Positions 14,201 to 25,549 of a stretch of 64,000 nt of DNA are shown here, one piece after another. Where the stretch lies: NCBI GenBank assembly GCA_036925085.1, contig JAUPFP010000016.1, forward strand, positions 3,186,903-3,250,902, in the 5' to 3' direction. The DNA is from Brachycybe producta (Eukaryota; Arthropoda; Diplopoda; Playtdesmida; Andrognathidae). The position numbers and the translations under genes are program-made. The notes beneath the pieces are model-generated. The model worked only from the letters and a program-made list of their open reading frames with translations, searched no databases and was not told the origin of the DNA. The first letter of the stretch is position 1. Every line of letters starts with the position of its first letter.

Positions 14201-17200
14201 GTTGCAAAAGACCATCCTGACAAAAAAGATGTCAATTGATGTCAAAAGATGTCATTAAAATTCCGAATCGAAATAAACAACAATGTAGTCAAATTACTCA
14301 CGGCTTCGTCGAGAACGAAGAATCGAACCTAAAATACAAATTTAAGAAACTTGTTGCATAAATTTACTTCTATAAAATTATCAAATTAAAAAGAAAAGGT
14401 TCCAACTTGAGTAAGCGACAGTTCACCGGTCGCAATTAGATCTTCCAATCTTCCCGGAGTCGCAACAACGATATCAACCTTTTTTTTAATAATGAAATTA
14501 ATCGAAAAGTGGAAGATTATTGTGTAAATAAAAACCAATTAATACCCCACTGTGTAGAGCAGCAATCTGATCCTTGGCTGCAACGCCGCCAATAACAAGC
14601 AGTTCACTTTAAAACAAAATCATGAAAACATGTTTTAAAAAGCATGTCTGATGCAGATTTTATATTACAAGTTACAATCATTGTTTCAACAATTGTAGTT
14701 TCACCAACAAATGAAACGAAAAAAAATAGAACGTTTCAGGTGAGTACGCCTCATACAAGACAATATAATCATTGCTCCGATAATAAGATTACGAGCACGG
14801 TCCAATGAGAAAAAATATACGACAATTTTTTGTACTGCAAGTTGCAATTGCAACAAACTTGCTACTAATTAATATACATGTATGCGCGCTCTTATTCGCG
14901 TTTATTCATCATGAAAACTTGCTAATCAATAGAGTAACCAGAATCATACTTTTACCAATTTAAAAAAAGAAGCTGCATAGAGGCTACAGTTCTCTTAAAC
15001 CGTGTATTCACCAAAAAAGCAAACAAAAGCGAACAAGCATTCTCAATCAATAATCGTCTGGTGAGTACCAGATAACTCGCGAACAACCATTAGCTCGCTT
15101 GCGTTCAAGAAAAGATCGGGCGGATGGCGGTATATCAAAGAAACGACTTGTTCGTGCTCTCTTTGTGTGGATGGTGATTATTGTGTTATTGAAATGCTTG
15201 TGATGCGGTGCAGTTCAAGTGCTCGCTGTAAACGATGGATCGATCAACTGCGAACAAGAACGTATTAAGCTATGGTATGGACACAAAGTGAGTATTTCAA
15301 GAAAACATGAGGAAACATCGGCGAGCATGAGCAAATGTTGGATCTTGCTCGCTCTTTTGGTGAATACCCAGCTTTATTTGACAGATGTTAGTGAGTTAGA
15401 AAAAGTATGATTATGGTTCCTCCATTTAGTAGTCAAAATTGAGTTAAATCAGAGTTAAAATGAGTAAAAAAAAATGTTTCACAAACCGTATAATCGGATT
15501 CGAAATGTGTTTTTTAAAGTTTTGTAGCTGTTGAAAGGTCTAAGAAAATAAAAACACTTCATTATAACTGAAAAAATTAAATATAAAACAACATTTAAAA
15601 TTATACCTGTTCAGCTAATTCTCTTGAAGGCTGAAAAATAAAAGGTACGAAAAAACAAATTCTCGATTTCAAAGTCTTTTCAAGTTAAACTTTCTCGCAA
15701 CTAAAAAATGATTAAAAATCGTACAAAAACAACTACAAACCTCAATAATAATAGCCTGCGTGGAATTTCTAACGTTCTTTCGACTAACTTCAGCCGTTGC
15801 TAAAAGCAAGAAACATAATGAGACCTAAGTTTTTACTAATCATCAAAAAATAGGCTCGTATTAATACCTCCACCGGCATCGTTATTAACAACATTCTGTG
15901 GATTTGCATTCACTAAGGCGACAAAACCATCCTAAGATATACGACAAAATTATAATTAAACGAACTTCGGGATCGAATTTGTGAATTCAAATTACTTTTG
16001 GTGGATATTTTAAAGCAGAATCTCCAAAATTGAATCTCATTTCGGCATTCTGAAAGTTCAAGTGTTAAAAAAAAAGTTTTCATTCGAACAAAAACGAAAT
16101 AATTTAAACCTTTAGAACAACAGCGGCAAAAAATGGTTGGTTCTTAACGACATTGGCCGGAATATCAAAAGCACGTCCAAGATCAACACCGTTTTTAGAA
16201 AAACTGATGACTCCGTTGTCGAGATCCAGAAAGCAACCGACCGTATCGTGCATTCCGAAAGCCTACAAAATGCAAACCAAAAGAGACAGTTTCATATTAT
16301 GTCGATAGCCAAGCAATAGTGTCTCCAAGACACCTCGCCGTAGTCGTCAAACTGTCGATTGTTCGATTTCTTTCCTGTTCCTCCGAATCCAAAGCCAAAT
16401 TTGTCAGTACCTAGAAAAAATCAAATTCTAGTTCTTTTTAAAATGTTTCTGGAATTAAAGATAATCTGCGTTTTGAAACAGCTTTAAGAACTTCCAATAT
16501 CAATCTTCATAAAAGGGTTCCAAAATAGAAAATTTCAGTTTTATTGAGTATCCTTGAACATGCTGTTTAGAGGGTTCTTGTTTAAGTTTAAAGTGCTAAG
16601 TACGCTCGTACATGTCCTTTTCAGTTCGGACCTACGTTTAGATAAGCCTCCTTCCATATCGGTATTATAAAAAACGCAATTTTTTTAAAATGAAAAGACC
16701 AAATTTAATGTTATTTGACAATTTTTCTAATCAAACTTGAACAGGAAAAGTTTATTTTTTTTAATATGTCTTGCATCTGAAATGCAGAATAAATTACCGA
16801 GATCTAGAGCCGCTTGTTGCGTAGACCATCCGACACGACAGAGTCCTTCGTCCGTAACTGTTGTCTCGTAATAGTATTTGCCTTTACCGGTGACTCCTTT
16901 CGTAGATCGACATCCGTGCCACTCTTTGTGTTCTCGACTCTGGCAAAGATAACCATCCGGACTTACGGCTAACGCAGAACTACGATCGAAGAAACTCAGA
17001 GCTAGTTTTGCCGCTGTAATGATACAAAAGAAGTTTGAGTTCATTAGTTCTGTAAAATTTAAAAATGAACATTACATTCGGAACTGGATGATCCGCTCTT
17101 CACTTTCCCCATTTTTCCAAGCTGAATGTCTTTCAACGTTTCCCAAACAATCTGTAAAATGGGCAAGCAGAAAGCTCCCGTCTTTCCGCTTCCTGTTTCG

Positions 17201-19110
17201 GCAGCCTGAATCACACGAATGAAAAATCGGTCGACAAAACACACGATAACATCATAAATAATGAATGAATCAACCATATCAAACCATAAGAACGTCGCCT
17301 CCTCCTAGAATTAATGGAATAGCTTCAGCCTGAACATCAGTCGGAAGCCTTCAAATGAAACAAAAGTACAAAGAAATTAGCGTGAAACCAATAAATATCT
17401 CAATTTCATTTATAAATGTTTCTATCTTCTTATTTTACGTACATCCACTCCAATTCGTCCACGGCTTTTGCGATTTCGGGCAAAACGCCCATTTCTACAC
17501 AAAAACCACAGGAAAAATCACCCATTAAATTAAAAAAAAATTAAAAAGTTTAAGTAGTTTATGAATTATGATCAAGTCTGATTATGTGAAATACGCACAA
17601 TATTCTTAATTTTTATTTGAACAAATTTCCCGTTTGTTACAGGCATTTATAGTTTTTGATTTTTGCATTTGTGTTTTCAAGTTTCTTGTAAAATGTTATC
17701 CTTGGCTACCTGATCACAGTATACTTTTTATAAAAATGTTTTGTATTTCGATATACATCTTCCTATGTAGCGGAAATTTCCATTTAAGTGTTATGTTAGG
17801 TAAGTTTGTTTTCCAGTTTCGTGTTAATTTTCTGTTATTTCAAAAAAAGCTCTTAAAATACTTCATGTTTCGTCTGTTTCCAATTTTCCATCAGGCTCGT
17901 ATTAAGGCATGTGCCAACCGTGCCACGCCCAGGAATCCCAGAGGTTTAAGGGCCCCCCACAAATAAATCACTTTGACTTGTCGTATTTATTTGGTGAAAT
18001 TATATTTCAATATGTTTATGTTTTTTTTTCGTAAAATTTATCTTAAACTAAATTAGAAATTCCCTAATCAAATCCCTAAGTCTGACGTCCATGCAGTCAC
18101 TCGGTATCTCAAAATACGTATTTTGAGATACCGAATCATAGTTACGCTTGTAAAAACTGACTTTTGACTTGTATTTTACAAGTGTAGTTTCTAGAAACAC
18201 AAACTAGTACGAAGTTATAATTCTTGAAGTTGGGGGGACTAACTGCTAAGCTAGGGCCACCAGGTTCTACTTGGCACAGGGCCCCCAAAAGTGTTAATCC
18301 GGGCCTGCTTTCCATTGGAGTTGCTTGATTTTTAATTTTGTTTATAATTTTCTTATAGTTATGTTTCGTATGTAATTGTCTAGTTTTGTTTAAGCTTTCA
18401 TTTAATATTTATCTACTGAGCATCTTCTATGCATTTTGCCATGTTAAGTGAATGGAAAGTCGAGGTGTTCGCTTTTTTTTAAAAAAAAACTAGAAAGTAG
18501 GCAGAAATTTACTTCTAACAATATATTATTAGATTTTTTTTTTCTAGTTTCTTTAAAAAAATGAATTCTACAGGAGCAGATTTTTTTATATATAAAATAT
18601 TTCAAGTTACGATCAGTTTTTTTAGCGATTCGTTATTCGAATAATGTAGCGCCATCTATCAACCTTAATTGTAAGCAGAACACAGACAATAACCAAGATA
18701 CATAGATAGAGGTAACTCAACTAAAAGTTTTTCCTATGGAGCGTTTGATGGCGCAAACCATAGCTTCAATACGAAGCTAAGGCGCAAACTGTACTTAAAC
18801 CTGCGGCTACAATACGATAAAATGAAAATACAAATCAAAATGGATGACATTTTAAGCAAGACGAGTCTTCTTTCTAGCTTCAAAAAGCAGACGATTCATC
18901 ACTCCTATTTGGCGTTTTCCTCTAACTTGAAGTTGCTTTACCTTTATAAATTTATCGTGCCAATATCGATATATCGATCAATAATTCTAAAGCGTTTGTA
19001 TATATAAAACAGTATTTGCTATGTAGTTTTTCTAACTTTAGTAATTTCTAAATAAAAATACAAAAAAATGATAAATAATCAGAAATAACCATACCCTCGA
19101 ATGCACTCAT
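11277..19110 (-). CDS. DDX1: ATP-dependent RNA helicase DDX1 (complete, 25 coding exons)
   Basis: DEAD-box helicase with a SPRY domain inserted between motifs Q/I and Ia, the hallmark of DDX1, which acts in tRNA splicing, RNA clearance at breaks and RNA transport. Exons: 19110-19095, 17494-17443, 17348-17285, 17205-17076, 17013-16798, 16410-16334, 16262-16110, 16049-15996, 15931-15868, 15799-15741, 15630-15607, 15539-15487, 14606-14546, 14478-14407, 14328-14302, 14216-14076, 13682-13496, 13422-13279, 13214-13123, 13053-12981, 12919-12847, 12773-12731, 12669-12574, 11646-11526, 11404-11277. They sum to 739 codons plus stop, close to the vertebrate length of about 740. Motif I is [14 protein letters not shown] includes [13 protein letters not shown] and EWHGC; then [23 protein letters not shown] split by an intron after [26 protein letters not shown] and [11 protein letters not shown]. 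The 16-base first exon was chosen because it gives MSAFE in the right phase and a good donor. The intron before the last exon uses GC-AG. Intron 1 holds a hAT-type element. Confidence 0.96.
12046..12450. repeat. foldback family A copy in the last DDX1 introns
   Basis: GGGTAGCTCGATCATTTAAG at one end and GATTCAGCTACCCTTCTAG at the other, with AAAGATATCAACGTGAAAAT inside. Lengthened centre. Confidence 0.6.
15001..15371. mobile_element. MITE in a DDX1 intron
   Basis: Left end GTGTATTCACCAAAAAAGC, right end GCTCTTTTGGTGAATACCC, inverted. The interior repeats GCGAACAAGC and GCTCGC words. It occupies much of the intron between the exons at 15539-15487 and 14606-14546; no target duplication seen. 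Confidence 0.65.
17892..18307. mobile_element. hAT-type non-autonomous element in DDX1 intron 1
   Basis: Ends CAGGCTCGTATTAAGGC and TTAATCCGGGCCTG are imperfect inverted repeats of the kind CAGGccCGGATTAA. The 8 bases before it (TTTTCCAT) and after it (CTTTCCAT) match at 7 of 8, the hAT target duplication length. Inside are GGGCCCCCC stretches facing each other and a perfect 34-base palindrome at 18101-18134. No transposase. Confidence 0.8.
18101..18134. repeat. perfect 34-bp palindrome
   Basis: TCGGTATCTCAAAATAC followed directly by its exact reverse complement, with no loop. Lies near the middle of the hAT-type element. Confidence 0.9.
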
Positions 19111-21383
19111 GTTGCTTACGCCACTCAATACTGTAGAAACCTTTTCGGCAATCTACACTATATGTCTATATCTTTGCCTGCACTGCACTGACGCCTGGTG
19201 AGTTCTGGCAGAACGTTTTAAATTTAGGCCTACTATATTCTTTCCTATATATGTACCTGTCAGGCTGTCTCAGCATAAAAGGAAACAGGTGACGTCATAA
19301 CCAAGGACACGGTTAGTAGAAGGGAGAGGTTGAGGGATTGGTTGGTATTGTGGCACTGGCAACACAAGTAGTGTTGTATTTGGTGTTACTACATACAGTG
19401 AAATGGAAAAAAAAAGGCAAATCTGATATTAAATTAAAAAAAAAAATTATATAAATCAAAGCTACACAAAAAAGAAAATAGATAATTTTGTTCAATTAGA
19501 CAAACATACAAAAATATCTTTAATATAAATAAATATAAAATAAATGCTGGATTGCTTTTAATTGTTACAAGTTGTATTGTAGATAAGAGAAACATACAAA
19601 ATTATGTCTTTAATATTTTAAAAAAAACTGAAAAAAAATTGATTTTGTAGTGGTTACAAAACAAATTATGATTAATTTTTAAATGAAGTGAAGGTTTTGC
19701 ACACCAAATGGGACGTTTTTCTTGCATTTTTCCCCTTTTGCCGTGCTTTTATAGTTTTGGTTAGTTTCTCAAGTGAAAAAATGCAGGCTCCGACAAACAA
19801 TATAAAAATGACACAATGATGCCATAATGCTTGAAAATTACAAGAGAGATTCAAGCAGCCATAGCAATGTTGTGATATAAAGCCCAAAATGGGACACGGC
19901 AGGTCAAATTAACAGTGCAGTATTAATTATCATTACATGTTCTGGTCAACCAGCACATGGAATATGTGTGGCAGCCTTTAGTTTGTTTAGCTCTCTCTCT
20001 CTTTTATTTTCTTCCCTTTTTAGGGATGGCACATGCCCCCAGCACCCCCCTGGATTCACCCAATTGTTATGCAGAAAAAGTTTACATTTGGATGAAATTC
20101 AAATGTGTGTATCTCAGGTGTGCCACAAGTTGATGCATCTTACATATTCATGACTCTGGTAGAAAGGAGGGTTGGAAAAAACAAGACGTTTAGGAAAATA
20201 TCAAAATATATTTTTTATATACTGTATATCATATTTTTATATATATATATATCATAATTTAATGTTTTAACCTGAATTTCACCCTTTAAACCATCTGTTA
20301 GCAATTCTAACATCATTATTTTAATTGAGGAGGCCCTTTATTTGGTTTAATAACATTATACCTTCCACAAAAGAGCAAAAGATGTGCAAACATTTCACTT
20401 TTCTTTGTCAGCTATTAATTTTAAAAATAACAAGTCGGCAGCATTATTTTCTTTTTTTTTTTTTAAGAAATTTTATGAATATGACCATTAATATTTTAGT
20501 TTTTACACTGCCCAATGTTTTGCAGATAGAACTACAATTAATTTATGCAAACAATGTAAAAATACAATCATTATTAAAATATATATTATATATATATATC
20601 ACTTGATGATACATACACAACATCCTAACAACCCTGGTGGAAAGGGGTTTCAAAGTGAGTTGTAGGGCATTGGCCCACCTGTGTTAGAATAGGCTGAAAA
20701 ACTTGTTTTATTCTCATAAACCTCCATGTAAATTCTAATTTTTGCACATTTTTCAGTATGTCCTACATGTGCTAGATTTTTTTTTTCCACTATTTTTAAA
20801 TTATTCACCCCTCAATTTGGTCATTCCTTAAAAAGGTCTCGTGAGGGGCTCAAGAAGACTAGAAGTCACAAAAGTTAAAGAATTTCTTAAAAAGATTCAA
20901 TTCTCGTAACTTTAAATTGTTTTATTCAGCCATTTAATTCATTGTTTTTTTTATTTGCAGTATTTGTATAAACATTTTGTCAATAGATATACATTTTCTG
21001 GTTTATTTCCTAGGTATAACAACTCACAATTTCTAAAAGTTTTTCATAAAAGTTTTGGTCTTATTAATGACTGCATGTATACAGAAAAGTAAATGTTTGG
21101 TATTTTTTATGTACAGTGAAAAACTAAGACCGTCATATTATGGCCGCCATTTATGGTACCGCTTCCTTAGTAAACCCAGACTTTAGATATTACATTCCTA
21201 ATCTGGATAAAACTAGTTTCAGATGCTAGTTTGACCTCCAGCATCTGAACTCTACCCTCCAAACAGGTGTTTTTATAACTGAAAACCGCAACTTTGATGG
21301 CTGCTACATCTTAATATAACTTATTTACAATTTTTGTGCGATATGCCTTTTTTAAAACATTTTTTACATATAAAAAAAAATAA
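19111..21383. other. spacer between DDX1 5' end and carbonic anhydrase 3' end
   Basis: No gene recognised. Should contain the DDX1 promoter just after 19110 (a TGACGTCA lies at 19290-19297, about 180 bases upstream of the ATG). The rest is AT-rich. Confidence 0.5.
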
Positions 21384-23520
21384 TTATGTTACGTCTTGTA
21401 AAAGCAAATCAATCGTTTCTTCGTTGATTTCAACGAACTTTTTCCGTCTTCTACTGAAAAAGTAGATATCACCCGTGTAGATATCGAACCACATCGCATG
21501 AATTCGAATAGAACCGTCTTCAAGGCCCTTTTTAAGGAATGGATAACTGGCAATGTTTTGAACCTGTTGCAAACAGCTGATCTGAAAATGAACACGAAAT
21601 TCCAATCTGTCTATAAATATCTTATGGTGATCAATTAAAGCAACCAGAAAAATGTCTTTTTCATTTAAAGATTCTGATTTCGAAGCTAGAATTCAGAGGC
21701 TAACATCTAAAACTATTTTTTGCTCTGACTAGAAATACACATTTTTCTGGTTACCCTTAATTGTTTTATATATGACTGAAATACATGGACTGAAAATTAA
21801 AACCTGTGAAAGTTTATCTGTGATATTAAATTGTTTCAATGGATCGATATAAGCCACGAATCGTTTCATAGGTGTTTCGGCCAAAAAGGTCAAAGGATGA
21901 TCGCATCCCAACTCGTCCAACTGACCGAACTTCTCTAGAGATGATTTACCGTGACGACAAAGCCAAGCTTTCATCGGAGACAACCTGAGATTGGTCAGGG
22001 AGGATGCCTCGGCGTTCCTTAGGTCGTATAACATGTTCATTGCCTTAAAAAAAAAGCCAAAATTGAGACGATAATTAAAACCAGTTCGATTCATCGCTGC
22101 AGTAGTATATGTCATTTCACTTTGCAATCGGAATGTCCACAAACTATGATGTGCCGAACTTTGTTCATTACGCAACCGAGTTCCAAAGTGGCCGGTTCCG
22201 TAGTTATCGTATCGGTACGAAACAGAGCCGAGTGAGGAATGAGATTTCCGGCATTGCGTACGATAAACATGTCACCGACATTTGTCTGAGTGAATCGAGT
22301 CGGTAACATACGGCTGTCCACACAGCAGAAGAAAATGGCGGTTGGCTGCAAAAGTGAAAACGTATCTAAATCAATTGTGCATCGTGTAGGAGGCAACATG
22401 TAGAATGCCTAGGAAAATCTTAAAATTAGGCGCCGCTTAGCATCTATGTGTAAGCTTACACAGCTCATTCTGCAGCCTTATATAACGTTCACAGACAAGC
22501 AACGTTTAGTAGTTGTGATGGACTGCAAAAAGCCGCAGGCGTGCAGCCGATACGGCAGCTTGTACGACCACTTTAGTACAGTTCATTCAACTACAATAGG
22601 ACCACTTCCCAACCCCTGGCAATATAGGCTTCAAATGTAGGTGGTTTCGACCATATGCTGACCACCTTTTGCCGTTTAGCTCGACCACTAAAAGTCGCCT
22701 GTCTTTGAACGCCCTAAGGCTGCATAAAAAGCTGTGCAAGCTTGCACGTAGATGTGTTTAGAAGCTAGAAAACTCCTAAGGCAATTAGAAAACGGGTTGA
22801 ACTTCGATCAGTTGCCTCCGCCCTTTTTATGACGACCGACAACTTCTAATCGGTTGGTTATGTAGTCTGACGTCACATGCTCCGCCCTTTTCAACGTCGA
22901 ACCACTCAACAAACCAATTAGAAGTTGCCGGTCGTCATAAAATGGGCGGAGCCAACTTCTGTTCATCCCGTTTTCTAATTGCCTGTAAATTCAAGTGCTA
23001 GCTTCCATCTTAGAACTTTAGGCCTTAGGTTCTGTACATAGATTGCCTAGTAATTGTGTGAAACGAATAACCAATTTTACACTTTGGCAGTAACATAACG
23101 CATGAATTCAACAATCCTGATTCCCAAACGAAGAATTTTATTCATGCACAACAGTCAATTCAACGGTTAACTAACCGTTGATACCACTTCAATATAATGA
23201 AATATAAGACATAATGTCACTGATTACTCAATAGTTGGATTGACCTGTTGTTCGTTGAGTTTAAAAACGTAGGCCCTAGAAAAAGTTACGTAGTTCTTCT
23301 ATATACGTTCCATGTCTGCTCGTGTAGCGAAAACGCACGTGCGCGCTCACACATTTTTTTGTCGCGAACTTTGCCCCCTCCCACTTTCCTCTCTTAATAG
23401 TTAATTACAACAACAATAATTAATTACCACTGGATTATCGCGAACGTACTTAAACTGTTCGACCATATCCGCTCTGCAACTCATCCTGTACCTCATGACT
23501 CCCTTCAAGATTTTGTCCAT
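21384..23520 (-). CDS. CAHbeta: beta-class carbonic anhydrase (complete, 4 exons)
   Basis: Reversible hydration of CO2 to bicarbonate, with catalytic zinc. Exons 23520-23428, 22345-22121, 22043-21804 and 21581-21384, all joined in phase 0, encode 251 residues, the normal animal beta-CA size. The Zn ligand Cys and the Asp-Arg dyad are in FFCCVDSRMLPTRFT (exon 2), the other two ligands, His and Cys, in IIVCGHSDCK at the end of exon 2. The tail contains AMWFDIYTGDIYFFSR, typical of the invertebrate branch. The start ATG opens MDKILKGVMRYR, which matches the usual N-terminus; in the family many members are mitochondrial, but this short N-terminus gives no firm targeting call. The 1.1-kb first intron is almost filled by stacked palindromic elements. 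Animal beta-CAs are absent from vertebrates, so this gene helps place the organism. Confidence 0.96.
22441..22763. mobile_element. outer inverted-repeat element interrupted by a MITE
   Basis: The roughly 40-base arms CATCTATGTGTAAGCTTACA...TGCAGCCTTA (22441-22481) and TAAGGCTGCATAAA...GTAGATGTG (22724-22763) are inverted copies. Everything between them is the GACCAC-family element, so this is a nested insertion. Confidence 0.6.
22487..22713. mobile_element. palindromic MITE, GACCAC family, copy 2
   Basis: Begins GTTCACAGACAAGCAACG and ends GTCGCCTGTCTTTGAACGC, with ACGACCACTTTAGTAC inside. It is nested in a second inverted-repeat element (22441-22763) within intron 1 of the carbonic anhydrase gene. 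Confidence 0.72.
22780..22984. mobile_element. 200-bp palindromic MITE, CAATTAGAA family, copy 1
   Basis: Ends AGGCAATTAGAAAACGGG and CCCGTTTTCTAATTGCCTG. The arms carry TCCGCCCTTTTTATGACGAC and GTCGTCATAAAATGGGCGGA; the asymmetric centre contains TGACGTCACATG. Lies in carbonic anhydrase intron 1. Confidence 0.8.
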
Positions 23521-24003
23521 TTTGACCTAATTATTATTTCTTTAAATCTAAAGGCTCTTCTAAGACGCCTTATACAATTTATACTCAATATGTACATGAC
23601 ATTGGTAATCAATATTCTGAAAATTAATCACACACACAAAACCACGCCATATAGTTTCAATGACGACCACGTGCACAACAGCCAATAAGAGAGACATTTG
23701 TAAGAATAAGATGACGTCACAAGACAAATTACATTCAAGTTTTAGGTGAAAGCCGCTTATCATCTCATAGCCAAAGGCTTTTAACCAGCTGTTTAATGGC
23801 GTTCTGGCGCCGACACTTTTTTTTTAAACCTTTTTCCGATTTTTTGCCCAAACAAGCCAATCAAAACTCCATTAATAAAAGACAAAAACACTATCGATAA
23901 TAAACGCAATTCTTACCTATATTTTGATTGGTTAAATTATTAAATGAAAACACCTTAGTCGCTAATATCAAGCGGCTGACAAAAAGCTATTACAATAAAT
24001 TGC

Positions 24004-24211
24004 CTCACTGTAAGATGAAGTTTGTGACGTCAGAAGGGTTCACAAATTTAAGATTGTAGTATTTTCGTCTGATAAAGAAGAAATAGCAAACGTTCTCATA
24101 TGTTTAAACAAGCGTTCTCGCACTCTTATTACCACCTTTTTATCAGACAAAGTAACAAGCCTAAATTTGTAGTGAACCCCTCTGACGTCACAAGCTTCGT
24201 CTAATAGTGAG
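24004..24211. mobile_element. MITE with TGACGTCA in both arms
   Basis: Left arm CTCACTGTAAGATGAAG, TTTGTGACGTCAGAAGGGTT; right arm GAACCCCTCTGACGTCACAA, CGTCTAATAGTGAG. The arms are about 45 bases and inverted; the middle also pairs around TATCAGAC/GTCTGATA. In the LSM14-carbonic anhydrase spacer. Confidence 0.75.
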
Positions 24212-25549
24212 CCAACTATAACATTGCTGAAAGTTTTACAATAGTAACCAACGTATTTATAAGGTCACAATTGACCAAAAAAATTTGATCAGGTCAATTT
24301 TTAAATGGCATACATTGAAGATATTCTTTTAAAAAAATAAGAATGATTGAAACTCATTAACTCAAACTAATAGGTGAAAGAAATTTTGATTGACCTAATA
24401 AAAAAACAAGCTTGAAGGTTATTAATCTTCAGTCAAATTCTTACAAAAAATTGAAATTTGTGGAGCAGCCACAATTGTTCCCTGTTATTTCTGTATCATG
24501 AGATTATAATTTAATACGTTTCACAAGTTAAAAATATTAGGAAGAACTAGCATTTTTGATTAAGTTTGGCTAAAGAATGATTTTCAAACTGATTATTCCG
24601 TTTTTCAGGAGCAAAAAGAAAATTAAGCACAACTAGAAAATGTTTTATAAACAAAGGAAACTAATCACCTAAGGGTATTTTCACATTGATATCTTTCAAA
24701 AACTTAATATCAGCTTAAAGTTGGATTGTTTTGAAACTCAAATGGCTTAATTTGAAACATAACATGAAGCACTATTTTTTCATTTTGCACCTGAAAATAG
24801 AATGAGAGGCCTAAAAAGCACCTTAAACATTCCATAATAAGAAAAAAAAAATTTGTTGCAGGCCAAAAAAAAATCTTTATTGTTAATTAAATGTCTTATT
24901 TTCTTGGGAATAAATTAATTCCAAAAAAGAAAAAATATTTAAGATTGTTTCCATTCAGAAATGTGAAAATGTCCGTACAATAATCTGATACAAAAGTTTT
25001 TAAAGCTTAACTTTTAACATTTCAAAAAATTTGATTTTTTTTTTCATTTACAAAATTAAATAAGTTCATTATTTTTAATCTCTTCTGAATACACTTACTA
25101 AATTCTTATTCAGGCATTCAAACAAGAGACTAGAAATTTTTTTCTTCTAAAAATAAACCTGCTAAGACACTGACGAAAAGGAAACACGCAACAAATCTCA
25201 GTTTCTGAGTTTGTTTTGAGACCATTTTACACATTTTAACTAATAATAAAAGCGTAAGAGGATAGTAATCTTAAATGAGGCATACTTTTTGCCGAAAAAA
25301 AAAATTATCACTCTTAAGTTCTTTTTTAAAGTCTTCTTAGACAAGTAAAGAAATAAAAACCCATAAGTGAAAATGAAATGTGGGGAGAGGAAAGGAAAAA
25401 AAAATCCGTTTCAGAAAACGAAACGCAAAACTAATTTTCTTTTGTTTAAGGAACGATTAACGATGACAATGAGGTGGTCTTATTTTTACAAGTACAAAAT
25501 AGTACGAGCCTACGTATCTTCGTAGATTCTAATTTTAAAAAAGAAAAAC

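Noticed and set aside
15219..15410. 63-residue plus-strand open frame
   Set aside because: Falls mostly inside the GTATTCACC MITE within a DDX1 intron.
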